DNA of 64,000 nt from JBLZUR01 sp048565625 (GTDB lineage Bacteria > Pseudomonadota > Alphaproteobacteria > Sphingomonadales > Sphingomonadaceae), in NCBI RefSeq assembly GCF_048565625.1, contig NZ_JBLZUR010000002.1, positions 310,001 to 374,000 of the forward strand, given 5' to 3'. Positions within the stretch are counted from its first letter, which is position 1. Each line of letters opens with the position of its first letter. Below are positions 1-8,479 of the stretch, one piece after another. The position numbers and the translations under genes are program-made. Under the pieces are notes generated by a model, which did no database searches, was not told the DNA's origin, and saw only the letters and a list, made by a program, of their open reading frames with translations.

Positions 1-1
1 C

Positions 2-82
2 GAAGGCGCGGCCTATGGCGAAAAGGTCTTGCGCCGTCAAGATGGACAGGCGGATGCCGCCTCCCTAGAGCGCGGAGCATGA
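2..82 (+). CDS. C-terminal end of an unidentified protein (5' partial)
   Basis: This frame is open from the left edge and ends at a TGA that overlaps the ATG of the next gene as ATGA, the usual sign of translational coupling. The visible tail is 26 residues, charged and Ala/Arg-rich, and is too short to identify. A second frame closes at 66-68 and cannot be excluded as the true upstream gene. Confidence 0.3.
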   Translation, partial: EGAAYGEKVLRRQDGQADAASLERGA

Positions 83-390
83 ACGACGGCGCGCTGGAAC
101 CCGACGATTGCACCACGATGGCGGAGGTCCGCATCGGGGTGGATACGGTTGACGAGGCTCTGTGCGAACTGCTCGGCAAGAGGTTCGCCTACATGCAGGC
201 GGCCGCCCGCATCAAGACGGAGCGGAGCCAGGTTCGCGACGAGGCGCGCAAGACGCAGGTAATCGAGAACGTCCGGCTGGCGGCAGCGCTCAATGGCTGG
301 CCGGCCGAGCTTGCGGCGAATTTGTGGGAGCGGCTCGTCGAAGCGTCGATCGCCTATGAGTTGGAGCGGTGGGACGACGCTCACCGCTGA
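79..390 (+). CDS. Chorismate mutase, AroQ type
   Basis: This 103-residue all-helical protein matches the small AroQ chorismate mutases, which convert chorismate to prephenate for Phe/Tyr synthesis in the cytoplasm. The N-terminal stretch CTTMAEVRIGVD, the AARIK segment and the VRDEARK segment are typical active-site helix motifs of the stand-alone alphaproteobacterial form. The ATG at 79 keeps the conserved CTTMAEVR segment. The frame stays open upstream to the window edge, but the length and the ATGA overlap favour this start. It converges tail to tail with trmJ, with no gap. Confidence 0.85.
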   Translation: MNDGALEPDDCTTMAEVRIGVDTVDEALCELLGKRFAYMQAAARIKTERSQVRDEARKTQVIENVRLAAALNGWPAELAANLWERLVEASIAYELERWDDAHR

Positions 391-1215
391 TCAGCGGGGC
401 CGTGGTTTGGCCAGCGCGCTTAGCACCCCGCGCAGGGTCCGGACCTCCTGCGAGTTCCACGCGGGCTTGGTCAGGATAGAGCGAAGGGTGCGCCGCGTCG
501 CTGGTACGCGATCCGGTGGAAAATAGAATCCGGCCTCATCCAGCATCCCGTCTAGCTGCGCGATCATGCCGTCCAGCTCGGCTTGCGGCGCGGGCGGGTC
601 CAACGCGGTCGCGGTCGGCTGCACCAGAGGGGTGCGCTTCGACCATTCATAGGCGACCAGGATGACCGCTTGGGCGAGATTGAGGCTGCCGAACTCCGGA
701 TTGATCGGGACGGTCAGGATTGCGCGGGCAACCGCGACGTCATCGGTCTCCAGCCCCGATCGCTCCGGTCCGAACATGATCGCCGTCCTCTCCGGCGCGG
801 CCCAGATCTCGGCTGCGGCCTCATCCGGCGTCACCACCGGCTTCGTCACGCCGCGCTTGCGGACCGTCGTCGCGTAGACGTGCGCACAGTCTGCGATCGC
901 CTCCGCCAGCGTGTCGAACACGCGGGCGTTCTCAAGCACGAGATCCGCGCCGGACGCGGCTGGGCCAGCGTCGGGGTTGGGCCAGCCATCCCGCGGCGCG
1001 ACCAGGCGCATGTCGGTGATTCCGAAGTTGAGCATGGCCCGGGCGGCCTTGCCGATGTTTTCGCCGAGTTGCGGGCGCACGAGGACGATGGCGGGGGAAA
1101 AGATTCCACTGTCCCGTCCGTTCCGAGCGAAGTCGAGGGACCTTGGCCGAGCGAAGGCGAGGCCCGCGCCAGCCGTTCCGAAGGCGGCTCGGCGGCAACG
1201 CTCAAGGCCTCCCAA
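391..1215 (-). CDS. trmJ: tRNA 2'-O-methyltransferase TrmJ-like (SpoU/TrmH family), abnormal 5' end
   Basis: From the segment PAIVLVRPQLGENIG onward this is a typical TrmJ, a SPOUT-fold SAM-dependent enzyme that 2'-O-methylates position 32 of tRNAs. Later conserved segments are FGPERSGL and the knot region PEFGSLNLAQAV, followed by the C-terminal extension usual in TrmJ. The first ~37 residues of the open frame are not TrmJ: they are encoded by a repeat arm (1113-1166) and by the 3' part of the GIY-YIG gene. The only in-frame start codon is TTG at 1215, and no ATG, GTG or TTG lies between the repeat and the conserved core. Either the repeat-encoded extension is translated or initiation is non-standard. 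The core is intact, so I do not call it a pseudogene. Confidence 0.8.
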   Translation of the reverse strand: MGGLERCRRAAFGTAGAGLAFARPRSLDFARNGRDSGIFSPAIVLVRPQLGENIGKAARAMLNFGITDMRLVAPRDGWPNPDAGPAASGADLVLENARVFDTLAEAIADCAHVYATTVRKRGVTKPVVTPDEAAAEIWAAPERTAIMFGPERSGLETDDVAVARAILTVPINPEFGSLNLAQAVILVAYEWSKRTPLVQPTATALDPPAPQAELDGMIAQLDGMLDEAGFYFPPDRVPATRRTLRSILTKPAWNSQEVRTLRGVLSALAKPRPR

Positions 1216-1457
1216 TCTCCGCGGATGAGCGCCTCCTTCTTGGCGCGTGACCAGGGCTTGATACGGTGCTCCGCCTCGCGTGCTTCATCGCGGGTCGAAA
1301 AAGGTTCGGACCAGACCAGCTCAACAGGGCGGCGTTCTGCGGTGTAGCCTGGAATCACGCCTTTCTGGTGCTCATAGACGCGGCGCTCAAGATCATCCGT
1401 CTGGCCGGTGTAGTAGCTGCCGTCCGCGCAGCGGAGCATGTAGGCCCAGAACGTCAC
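846..1457 (-). CDS. GIY-YIG nuclease family protein with read-through C-terminus
   Basis: Residues 1-97 (1167-1457) form a complete GIY-YIG domain: WAYMLRCADGSYYTGQTDD carries the GIY-YIG-like strand pair, then an Arg-containing helix (RRVYEHQKG), then PVELVW and the EAEHRIKPWSRAKKEALI helix. Members of this UPF0213/YhbQ-like group are usually 85-110 residues. Here no stop follows the domain. The frame runs through the repeat arm and then ~270 bases into trmJ in another frame, giving 203 residues with a meaningless tail. The start is GTG at 1457, with ATG 18 bases downstream as an alternative. Family members are small predicted DNA endonucleases of mostly unknown role. The original stop was probably lost when the repeat arm was inserted. 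Confidence 0.75.
   Translation of the reverse strand: MTFWAYMLRCADGSYYTGQTDDLERRVYEHQKGVIPGYTAERRPVELVWSEPFSTRDEAREAEHRIKPWSRAKKEALIRGDWEALSVAAEPPSERLARASPSLGQGPSTSLGTDGTVESFPPPSSSCARNSAKTSARPPGPCSTSESPTCAWSRRGMAGPTPTLAQPRPARISCLRTPACSTRWRRRSQTVRTSTRRRSASAA
1113..1166. repeat. Left arm of a ~54-bp inverted repeat flanking the GIY-YIG gene
   Basis: The arm carries the core GAGCGAAGTCGAGGGACC. Its reverse complement matches 1481-1534 at about 48 of 54 positions. It lies across the 3' end of the GIY-YIG gene and the 5' end of trmJ. Each arm holds two related GAGCGAAG units. Confidence 0.85.
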
Positions 1458-1480
1458 GGCCTGCTCCGACAGTTGGTCCG

Positions 1481-1534
1481 GGCGCCTCGGCTTCGCTCGG
1501 CGATGGTCCCTCGACTTCGCTCGGGACGGACGGG
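1481..1534. repeat. Right arm of the inverted repeat flanking the GIY-YIG gene
   Basis: This is the near-perfect inverted copy of 1113-1166, lying in the gap between nrdR (ends 1546) and the GIY-YIG start at 1457. Together the arms enclose the nuclease gene almost exactly. Confidence 0.85.
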
Positions 1535-1545
1535 CGTTTTAAGGA

Positions 1546-2007
1546 TCACTCCCGCCCCGCATCCGCCACCTGCCCCGCGAAGTCTTCGAAGTCCTTCGCC
1601 TCGGCGAAGTCCTTGTAGACGCTCGCGAAGCGGATGTACGCGACGGTGTCGATCCCCTTAAGCCCCTCCATCAGCATCTGGCCGATGCGGGCGGAGGTGA
1701 CCTCGCTTTCGCCGCTGGTTTCGATCTGGCGCTGGATGCCGGTGATCAGCCGCTCCAGCCGCGCCGCCTCTACGGGCCGCTTGCGGCAGGCGATGGCAAT
1801 GGCGCGTTCCAGCTTCGCCCGGTCGAATGGCTCGCGGCTCTCGTCGGACTTCACCACGGTCAGCTCGCGCAGCTGCACCCGCTCGAACGTGGTGAACCGC
1901 GCGCCGCAATCCTCGCACTGGCGGCGGCGGCGGATGGAGGCGCCGTCCTCGGTCGGACGGCTGTCCTTCACCTGGCTGTCTTCATGCGAACAATACGGAC
2001 AGCGCAA
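1546..2007 (-). CDS. nrdR: Transcriptional repressor NrdR
   Basis: The 153-residue protein has the NrdR architecture: an N-terminal zinc ribbon with CPYC at residues 3-6 and CEDC at 31-34, then an ATP-cone from about residue 49 to 139. NrdR senses dATP/ATP and represses ribonucleotide reductase genes by binding NrdR boxes. The start is TTG at 2007, immediately after the glyA stop, with a GGAG in the end of glyA as ribosome binding site. The start is fixed by the invariant MRCPYC N-terminus. It is probably translated from the rpiB-glyA-nrdR transcript, an order common in alphaproteobacteria. Confidence 0.95.
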   Translation of the reverse strand: MRCPYCSHEDSQVKDSRPTEDGASIRRRRQCEDCGARFTTFERVQLRELTVVKSDESREPFDRAKLERAIAIACRKRPVEAARLERLITGIQRQIETSGESEVTSARIGQMLMEGLKGIDTVAYIRFASVYKDFAEAKDFEDFAGQVADAGRE

Positions 2008-3321
2008 TTACAGCTCCGGATAGATCGGGAAGCGGGCGCAGAGGGCCTCGACGCGACCCTTAACATTGGCCTCGACCTGCGCATCGCCATGCTCGCCCTT
2101 CTTGGCGAGCCCGTCCAGCACGTCGGCGATCATGTCGCCGATCTCACGGAATTCGGCCGGGCCGAAGCCGCGCGTGGTGCCGGCGGGCGATCCGACGCGG
2201 ATGCCGCTGGTCTTGACCGGGGGCAGCGGATCGAAGGGGATGCCGTTCTTGTTGCAGGTGATGCTCGCCCGTTCGAGCGCCTCATCCGCGTCGCGGCCGG
2301 TGACGCCGAGGGGGGTGAGATCGACCAGCGCCAGATGCGTGTCGGTGCCGCCCGACACGATCTCCGCCCCGCGCTCCTTCAGCCGGGCGGCGAGCGCCTT
2401 GGCGTTCTCGATCACCGCTGCCGCATAGGCCTTGAAATCGGGCTGCAACGCCTCGCCGAAGGCCACCGCCTTCGCCGCGATGACGTGCATCAGCGGGCCG
2501 CCTTGAAGGCCCGGGAACACGGCCGAGTTGATCTTCTTCGCGATCGCCTCGTCATCGGTCATCACCATGCCGCCGCGCGGCCCGCGCAACGTCTTGTGCG
2601 TGGTGGTGGTGACGACATGGGCGTGGCCGAAGGGGGGCGGATGAACGCCGCCGGCGACGAGGCCTGCGAAATGCGCCATGTCGACCATGAACAACGCGCC
2701 GACCTCATCCGCGATCGCGCGGAAGCGGGCGAAGTCGATATGGCGCGGATAGGCCGAACCGCCGGTGATGATCAGCTTGGGGCGATGCTCCTTCGCCATC
2801 GCCTCCACCGCATCATAGTCGATCAGATGCGTGTCGCGGGTCACGCCGTACTGGACGGCGTTGTACCATTTGCCCGACAGCGCCGCCTTAGCGCCGTGGG
2901 TCAGGTGCCCGCCCGCGTCGAGGCTGAGGCCCATGATCGTGTCGCCGGGCTTGGTCAGCGCCAGCATCACCGCGCCGTTCGCCTGCGCGCCCGAATGCGG
3001 CTGCACATTGGCGAAGCCGCAGCCGAACAGCTGCTTGGCGCGCTCGATCGCCAGCGTCTCGACCTCGTCGGACGGCGCGCAGCCCTGATAGTAGCGCTTG
3101 CCGGGATATCCCTCCGCGTACTTGTTGGTGAAGACCGAGCCCTGCGCCTCCAGCACCGCCTTCGACACGATGTTCTCGCTGGCGATCAGCTCGATCTGGT
3201 TCTTCTCGCGCGCGATCTCCTTTTGCACGCCGCCGAAGACGGCCGGATCGGCGTCGGCGAGGCTGCGGCTGAAGAAGCCGTCGCTGCGGATGGGGAGGGC
3301 GGGGACGGGCTGGGTGCTCAT
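2008..3321 (-). CDS. glyA: Serine hydroxymethyltransferase
   Basis: This 437-residue PLP enzyme interconverts serine plus tetrahydrofolate with glycine plus 5,10-methylene-THF, feeding one-carbon metabolism. The PLP lysine is K243 in VVTTTTHKTLRGPRGG. The N-terminal IELIASEN and the GYPGKRYYQGC segment are the expected active-site elements. The ATG overlaps the rpiB stop as ATGA. The gene is full length for the family. folD, which uses its product, lies at 59237 in the same window but in a separate operon. Confidence 0.97.
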   Translation of the reverse strand: MSTQPVPALPIRSDGFFSRSLADADPAVFGGVQKEIAREKNQIELIASENIVSKAVLEAQGSVFTNKYAEGYPGKRYYQGCAPSDEVETLAIERAKQLFGCGFANVQPHSGAQANGAVMLALTKPGDTIMGLSLDAGGHLTHGAKAALSGKWYNAVQYGVTRDTHLIDYDAVEAMAKEHRPKLIITGGSAYPRHIDFARFRAIADEVGALFMVDMAHFAGLVAGGVHPPPFGHAHVVTTTTHKTLRGPRGGMVMTDDEAIAKKINSAVFPGLQGGPLMHVIAAKAVAFGEALQPDFKAYAAAVIENAKALAARLKERGAEIVSGGTDTHLALVDLTPLGVTGRDADEALERASITCNKNGIPFDPLPPVKTSGIRVGSPAGTTRGFGPAEFREIGDMIADVLDGLAKKGEHGDAQVEANVKGRVEALCARFPIYPEL

Positions 3322-3788
3322 GCGGTCACCTTCTGCAGATCGGGGTTGGAAAGCTTGTCCACGCGGCGGGCGTGGCGGTCGCCGGCGAAATCGGTCGAAA
3401 GGAAGGTTTCGAGGCAGGCCCGGGCCATGTCCGGCCCGGTCAGCCGCGCGCCCATGGCGATGACATTGGCGTCGTTATGCTCGCGCGCCAGCTTTGCCGA
3501 AAGCGGTTCCGACACGAGGGCGCAGCGGCATTCCGGGTGGCGGTTCACCGCGATCGAGATGCCGATGCCCGAACCGCAGAGCGCCACGCCACGTGTCGCC
3601 CTGCCGTCGATGATGGTGTGGGCGAGGCGATAGCCGAAATCGGGATAGTCGACGCTCTCCGGCCCGTCGGTGCCGAGGTCGATGACTTCATGCCCCTGCT
3701 CGCGCAGCCAGGCGGCGAGGGTCGCCTTCAACTCATAAGCGCCGTGATCGGAGGCGATGGCGATACGCTCGGCCATTGCAGGGTCCAT
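3318..3788 (-). CDS. rpiB: Ribose 5-phosphate isomerase B
   Basis: This is an RpiB/LacAB-family isomerase interconverting ribose 5-phosphate and ribulose 5-phosphate in the pentose phosphate pathway. It has the N-terminal IAIASDHGAYELK phosphate-binding loop and the catalytic cysteine C71 in GVALCGSGIGISIAVNR. It is 156 residues from the ATG at 3788. An ATG at 3776 would give the more usual MAERIAIASDHG start and is equally likely. It is the first gene of the rpiB-glyA-nrdR unit and is transcribed divergently from the small lipoprotein gene. Confidence 0.95.
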   Translation of the reverse strand: MDPAMAERIAIASDHGAYELKATLAAWLREQGHEVIDLGTDGPESVDYPDFGYRLAHTIIDGRATRGVALCGSGIGISIAVNRHPECRCALVSEPLSAKLAREHNDANVIAMGARLTGPDMARACLETFLSTDFAGDRHARRVDKLSNPDLQKVTA

Positions 3789-3865
3789 TGCTGGTTGACT
3801 CGGATGGCGCGCTCTCTAGTCGTTCACGGTGCTCAATGCCACAAGCTGTTGATGGAGAAGTTGAC

Positions 3866-4297
3866 GTGCGCCGGATAGCTCTTCTTGCCCTTGGTCTCGC
3901 GCTCGCGGGCTGCGGCGGCGACGCGCCCGAGGCGAACGACGTGGTCGTGGAGACGAACTACGCCGCGATCACCATTCCGGAGCGGCAGTCCCCGATCTTC
4001 TCCTCGCCCGCCGCCGACTGGATCGGGCATTGGAGGGGGCCGGAGGGGCTGACGCTCGACATCGCCCGCGACGAGAAGACGGGCGACGGGATCTACTCGC
4101 TTAAGATGAAGTACACGTTGGATGACGAGGGCAGCTTCAAGGCGGTCGCGACGCCCACCGGCCTGTCGTTCGAACGCAATGGAAAGCCGCTCACCGTCAC
4201 CGCCGGATCGGGCGCGAAGACCGGCATGAAGTGGCTGGCCGGCAAGAAGGACTGTCTGGTCGTGATCTACGGCTCGGAGGGGTATTGCCGCGACTAA
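3866..4297 (+). CDS. Small lipoprotein of unknown function
   Basis: The start is GTG at 3866, placed 5 bases after GGAGAAG. It gives a textbook lipoprotein signal: two Arg, a hydrophobic stretch and the lipobox LAGC with the lipid-bearing Cys near residue 16. The mature part (~125 residues) has a WIGHWRGPEGLTLDI segment and a compact beta-rich look, with two further Cys close to the C-terminus that could form a disulfide. It resembles uncharacterised sphingomonad exported proteins, but I do not recognise a named domain. Confidence 0.75.
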   Translation: MRRIALLALGLALAGCGGDAPEANDVVVETNYAAITIPERQSPIFSSPAADWIGHWRGPEGLTLDIARDEKTGDGIYSLKMKYTLDDEGSFKAVATPTGLSFERNGKPLTVTAGSGAKTGMKWLAGKKDCLVVIYGSEGYCRD

Positions 4298-4438
4298 ACT
4301 GATGCGAGTGGCGTATGCGGACGGCGGTGAGGGGCAGGGCGAGTTTGAATGCTCCCAGTTCGTCATTCCCAATCTGAGGAAGGGGATGACGGCGGGTGCG
4401 TGAGTTCGCTATGGTGAGCGAGAACTGGAGGGCGGAAG

Positions 4439-5653
4439 TTACGCCGCCCGCTTCAACTCGATCCGGCTCCAGATCTCGACCAGTGCATCGGTCAGTTCCT
4501 GCATCATCATTTCGTCATGCGCCGGACCCGGGGTGAAGCGCAGCCGCTCGGTGCCTCGCGGCACGGTGGGGTAATTGATCGGCTGAACGTAGACGCCGTA
4601 TTCGGCGAGCAGGATGTCGCTGACCCGCTTCGCCTTCACAGGGTCGCCGATCATCAGGGGCACGATATGCGTTGTCGTCTCCATGACCGGCAGCCCGGCA
4701 TCGGCGAACATCGCCTTCAATCGCGCCGCCCCTGCCTGCTGCCCGTCGCGTTCCACGGACGAAGCCTTCAGGTGGCGCACGCTGGCCAGCGCACCCGCGA
4801 CCAGCACCGGCGACAGGCTGGTGGTGAAGATGAACCCCGGGGCGTAGGAGCGTATCACGTCGATGATCATCTGGTCGGCCGCGATATAGCCGCCCATCAC
4901 GCCGAAAGCCTTGCCGAGCGTACCCTCGATGATCGTCAGCCGGTCGGCCACCGCCTCCCGGTCCGAAATGCCGCCGCCGCGCGGGCCGTACATGCCGACG
5001 GCGTGGACCTCGTCGAGATAGGTCAGCGCATTGTACTTGTCGGCGAGGTCGCAGATCGCCGCGATCGGCGCCACGTCCCCGTCCATCGAATAGACGCTTT
5101 CGAAGGCGATCAGCTTGGCGGCGTCCGCAGGAGCGGCGGCCAGCAGCTCTTCGAGATGCTCAAGGTCGTTGTGGCGGAACACCTGCTTCTCGCAGCCCGA
5201 ATTGCGGATGCCCGCGATCATCGATGCGTGGTTCAGCTCGTCCGAGAAGACGATGCAGCCCGGCAGGATCTTGGCGAGGGTTGAGAGCGTCGCCTCGTTC
5301 GAAACATAGCCACTGGTGAACAGCAGCGCGCCTTCCTTGCCGTGCAGGTCGGCCAGCTCGCGCTCCAGATCGACATGGTAATGCGTGTTGCCGCCGATGT
5401 TGCGGGTGCCGCCGGAGCCCGCGCCCACATCGTGCAGCGCCTCTTCCATCGCCGCCAGCACGCTCGGATGCTGGCCCATCGCGAGATAGTCGTTGGAGCA
5501 CCAGACGGTGATCGGCTTCGGCCCGTTATGCCCGTGGAAGCAGCGAGCGTTCGGGAACATGCCCTTGTTGCGCAGGATGTCGATGAACACGCGATAGCGG
5601 CCCTCGGCATGCAGCCGATCAATCGCCTGCGTGAAGATGCGCTGATAGTCCAC
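4439..5653 (-). CDS. hemA: 5-aminolevulinate synthase
   Basis: This 404-residue alpha-oxoamine synthase condenses glycine and succinyl-CoA to 5-aminolevulinate, the committed step of haem and cobalamin synthesis by the C4 route typical of Alphaproteobacteria. The PLP lysine is K248 in EGTLGKAFGVMGGY. The segments GAGSGGTRNIGG and YLDEVHAVGMYG are conserved. The start is GTG at 5653, giving the usual MDYQRIF N-terminus. It stands alone, convergent with the lipoprotein gene. The 131 bases upstream (5654-5784) hold nothing I recognise. Confidence 0.97.
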   Translation of the reverse strand: MDYQRIFTQAIDRLHAEGRYRVFIDILRNKGMFPNARCFHGHNGPKPITVWCSNDYLAMGQHPSVLAAMEEALHDVGAGSGGTRNIGGNTHYHVDLERELADLHGKEGALLFTSGYVSNEATLSTLAKILPGCIVFSDELNHASMIAGIRNSGCEKQVFRHNDLEHLEELLAAAPADAAKLIAFESVYSMDGDVAPIAAICDLADKYNALTYLDEVHAVGMYGPRGGGISDREAVADRLTIIEGTLGKAFGVMGGYIAADQMIIDVIRSYAPGFIFTTSLSPVLVAGALASVRHLKASSVERDGQQAGAARLKAMFADAGLPVMETTTHIVPLMIGDPVKAKRVSDILLAEYGVYVQPINYPTVPRGTERLRFTPGPAHDEMMMQELTDALVEIWSRIELKRAA

Positions 5654-5784
5654 CTGGCACTCCCCGGCGCCCTACCCGGCGCCTCCGCTCCGCAAATATC
5701 GCCGGGGCACATAGACTTGGGGGCGGCGCTTGGCCAGTGCGAACGGCTCGCAAGGATTCCGATCAGAGTGAACGCGCGTGGCGC

Positions 5785-6588
5785 TTACAACACCTCGATC
5801 CGGGCGAGACCGCGCGCGGCAAGGCCGGGGGCAAGCGCCTGATTGGCGGGTGTATCGGATGTGAATACCGCCAGCCCCGGCCCCGGCTCTGACGGCCATT
5901 CCTGCCCCTCGGTCAGCACGGCCACCCGGCGCGCGATACCGGCACCGCCGTCCACGAACTGGAGGAGCTGGGGCGCGGCGGCGGCAAGCTCCTCCTGCAC
6001 CAGCGGGAAATGCGTGCAGGCGAGGACCACCGTGTCGAGCCGCTCTCCGCCCGGCTGTCCGCTCAGCGCCGCAAGCTCGCGCTCGTAAACGGCCGGATCG
6101 ACCGCCTCGCCGCGCAGCTTCGCCTCCGCCGCCTTCACCAGCGCGTCGGACCCGTGGCGCAGCACGGTGCAGTCCGCGGCGAACTCGGCCGAAAGCTTGT
6201 CGACATAACGCTGCCGAACCGTACCGGCGGTGCCGAGCACGCCGATCACCCGACTCTTTGACACCAGCGCCGCCGGCTTGATCGCAGGCACCGTGCCTAC
6301 CACCGGCAGGTCGAGGGCCGCACGGATCTCCGGCAGGGCAATGGTGCTCGCCGTGTTGCAGGCGATGACGATCAGGCGCGGGCGATAGCGTTCAACCAGC
6401 CGGCCGAGCAGGGCCGGCACGCGCGCCGCGATCTCGGCCTCGGTCTTGGTGCCATAGGGGAAGCCTGCCGAATCCGCCGCGTAGACGATCGGCGCGGCGG
6501 GTATCAGCGCGCGGACGGGGCCGAGCACGGAAAGCCCGCCAACTCCGGAATCGAACAGCAATATCGGCCGTGTGTCGCTCACAGGCAT
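5785..6588 (-). CDS. murI: Glutamate racemase
   Basis: This cofactor-independent racemase makes D-glutamate for peptidoglycan. The two catalytic cysteines are C77 in IACNTAS and C191 in LACTHFP, and the N-terminal FDSGVGGLSV holds the conserved Asp. It is 267 residues, normal for the family. It is transcribed away from plsY with about 100 bases between the two starts. Confidence 0.96.
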   Translation of the reverse strand: MPVSDTRPILLFDSGVGGLSVLGPVRALIPAAPIVYAADSAGFPYGTKTEAEIAARVPALLGRLVERYRPRLIVIACNTASTIALPEIRAALDLPVVGTVPAIKPAALVSKSRVIGVLGTAGTVRQRYVDKLSAEFAADCTVLRHGSDALVKAAEAKLRGEAVDPAVYERELAALSGQPGGERLDTVVLACTHFPLVQEELAAAAPQLLQFVDGGAGIARRVAVLTEGQEWPSEPGPGLAVFTSDTPANQALAPGLAARGLARIEVL

Positions 6589-6691
6589 TCAGGTAGCAGC
6601 GCGCCGCGCCGCCGCAAGGGCCGCTTGATCGAAGGTGTTGCGGTGGCGGCACCATCGCTTATGCTGCGGGATCGCGGGGGAGCGCTTGTTG

Positions 6692-7303
6692 ATGACCGCC
6701 TGGTTTCCACCGGCCGCCGCGCTGGTGATCGGATATCTGCTTGGCTCGATTCCGTTCGGGCTTATCCTGACGCGCCTCGGCGGCGCGGGCGACATCCGCA
6801 ATATCGGGTCCGGCAACATCGGGGCGACCAACGTGCTCCGCACCGGGCGCAAGGGCCTTGCCGCCGCGACCCTTATCCTCGACGCACTCAAGGGCGCGGT
6901 GGCAGTCTGGGTCACCGCGCTGATCGCGCCAGACCTCGGCGTTGTCGGTGCCGTAGGCGCGTTCTTTGGGCATCTCTATCCGGTCTGGCTCCGCTTTCGA
7001 GGCGGGAAGGGGGTCGCGACCCTGCTGGGCCTTGCGCTCGCGCTCCATTGGCCCTGCGGCCTCGTCTACGCGGTGGTGTGGATCGGCGCTCTCGCGCTCT
7101 CGCGTCGTTCGTCGGTCGGGGGCATGTCGGCGGCGATCGTCCTTCCGGTCTCCGCGATGGCGATGCGCCAGCCCGCTCTGACCCTCGTCTTCATTCCCCT
7201 CGCGGCGCTGCTGCTGTGGAAGCATCGCGCCAACATCGCCCGCCTTTTGGACGGCACCGAGCCGAAGGTCGGTGCCAGGACGGCGGAGGCAAGCGACGCC
7301 TGA
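6692..7303 (+). CDS. plsY: Acyl-phosphate:glycerol-3-phosphate acyltransferase PlsY
   Basis: This polytopic inner-membrane acyltransferase (203 residues, about five membrane segments) transfers an acyl group from acyl-phosphate to glycerol 3-phosphate, the first step of phospholipid synthesis. Diagnostic loops are GSIPFG, the GSGNIGATNVLR segment and the FRGGKGVAT segment. The ATG at 6692 follows a GGGGGAGCG ribosome binding site. The frame is open a further 57 bases upstream but without family similarity. dprA follows at once. Confidence 0.96.
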   Translation: MTAWFPPAAALVIGYLLGSIPFGLILTRLGGAGDIRNIGSGNIGATNVLRTGRKGLAAATLILDALKGAVAVWVTALIAPDLGVVGAVGAFFGHLYPVWLRFRGGKGVATLLGLALALHWPCGLVYAVVWIGALALSRRSSVGGMSAAIVLPVSAMAMRQPALTLVFIPLAALLLWKHRANIARLLDGTEPKVGARTAEASDA

Positions 7304-7304
7304 C

Positions 7305-8402
7305 ATGGGCGCTCCGGCCGGTCCTGCGGATGCCGTCGCCCGGCTGCGCCTTGCGCGCTCGGCGCAGATCGGTCCCGTCACTTACCGCCAGCTTGTTCTC
7401 CGGTTCGGCAGCGCGGAAGCGGCGCTGGACGCCGTGCCGCAACTCGCCGCGCGTGGGGGGCGTCGCGACGTCCGCCTCGCCAGCGTGGCCGATGCGGAGC
7501 GGGAACTGGCTGCGATCACCCGCAAAGGCGCACGCTGTCTCTTCGTGGGAACGGCCGCCTACCCGCCGCTCCTCTCAGCGATCGACACTGCGCCGCCGAT
7601 GCTGATCGTCTCAGGGGACGCCGGCCTGCTTGACCGTCCCACCGTCGCCATCGTCGGCGCACGCAATGCCTCGGCCGCCGCATGCCGCTTCGCGCGTGAG
7701 ATCGCCTTCGATCTGGGGGAGGCGGGCGTGACGGTCATCTCGGGTCTCGCTCGAGGCATCGACACGGCGGCCCATCACGGATCGCTGGGCTCCGGCACGG
7801 TGGGCGTGGTCGCAGGCGCCATCAACGTCTTCTACCCGCCGGAGAATGAAGGGCTGCAGCGCGAGATCGCCGCGAAGGGCCTCCTCGTCGCCGAACAGCC
7901 ACCCGGCACCGAGCCGCGCGCGCGCCACTTCCCTTATCGCAACCGCATCATCGCCGGCCTAGCCCAGGCGACCGTGGTGGTCGAGGCTGCACCCAAGTCC
8001 GGCTCCCTCATCACCGCGCGCCTTGCCGCCGAGTTCGGGCGTGAGGTGCTGGCCGTTCCCGGCTCCCCGCTCGACCAGCGCGCGCAAGGCTGCAATCTGC
8101 TGATCCGAGAGGGCGCCACCCTGATCCAGAACGCCGCCGATGTGCTGGAGGCGCTCCGCCCGATCGGCACGGGGCTGGTGCGCGAGCCGCCCGCTGCCTG
8201 GGCGGGCGCGCAGATGGACAACGCGTCGGATGCCGACCGCCAGCGCATCCTCGACCTGCTCGGCCCCACCCCCGTCAGCGTCGACGAGATCGTCCGCCAA
8301 TCCGGGCTGCCCGCCGGTGTCGTGCAGACCGTCCTGCTCGAACTGGAACTCGCCGGCCGCCTCGATCGCCATGCCGGCGGCCGCGCCAGCCTGGCGGTGT
8401 AG
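7305..8402 (+). CDS. dprA: DNA-processing protein DprA
   Basis: DprA binds incoming single-stranded DNA and loads RecA during transformation. The protein has the Rossmann-like DprA core (VAIVGARNAS, SGLARGIDTAAH, GAINVFYPPEN, YRNRIIAGLA), a segment SGSLITARLAAEFGREV, and a C-terminal winged-helix region over the last ~65 residues. The ATG at 7305 lies just after the plsY stop. A GTG at 7272 inside plsY is an alternative. In many alphaproteobacteria topA follows dprA (general knowledge); here a methyltransferase gene does. Confidence 0.95.
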   Translation: MGAPAGPADAVARLRLARSAQIGPVTYRQLVLRFGSAEAALDAVPQLAARGGRRDVRLASVADAERELAAITRKGARCLFVGTAAYPPLLSAIDTAPPMLIVSGDAGLLDRPTVAIVGARNASAAACRFAREIAFDLGEAGVTVISGLARGIDTAAHHGSLGSGTVGVVAGAINVFYPPENEGLQREIAAKGLLVAEQPPGTEPRARHFPYRNRIIAGLAQATVVVEAAPKSGSLITARLAAEFGREVLAVPGSPLDQRAQGCNLLIREGATLIQNAADVLEALRPIGTGLVREPPAAWAGAQMDNASDADRQRILDLLGPTPVSVDEIVRQSGLPAGVVQTVLLELELAGRLDRHAGGRASLAV

Positions 8403-8479
8403 CCGCGCCGCTCTGCGCCTTGTCCCTAAGTCGTCGAGCAGTATACCCCATCAGGTCGCATACGGGTAAGGGGGCGTTC

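Noticed and set aside
1984..3633. 549-residue plus-strand frame
   Set aside because: It is antisense to glyA and rpiB, both clear genes; composition is typical of a shadow.
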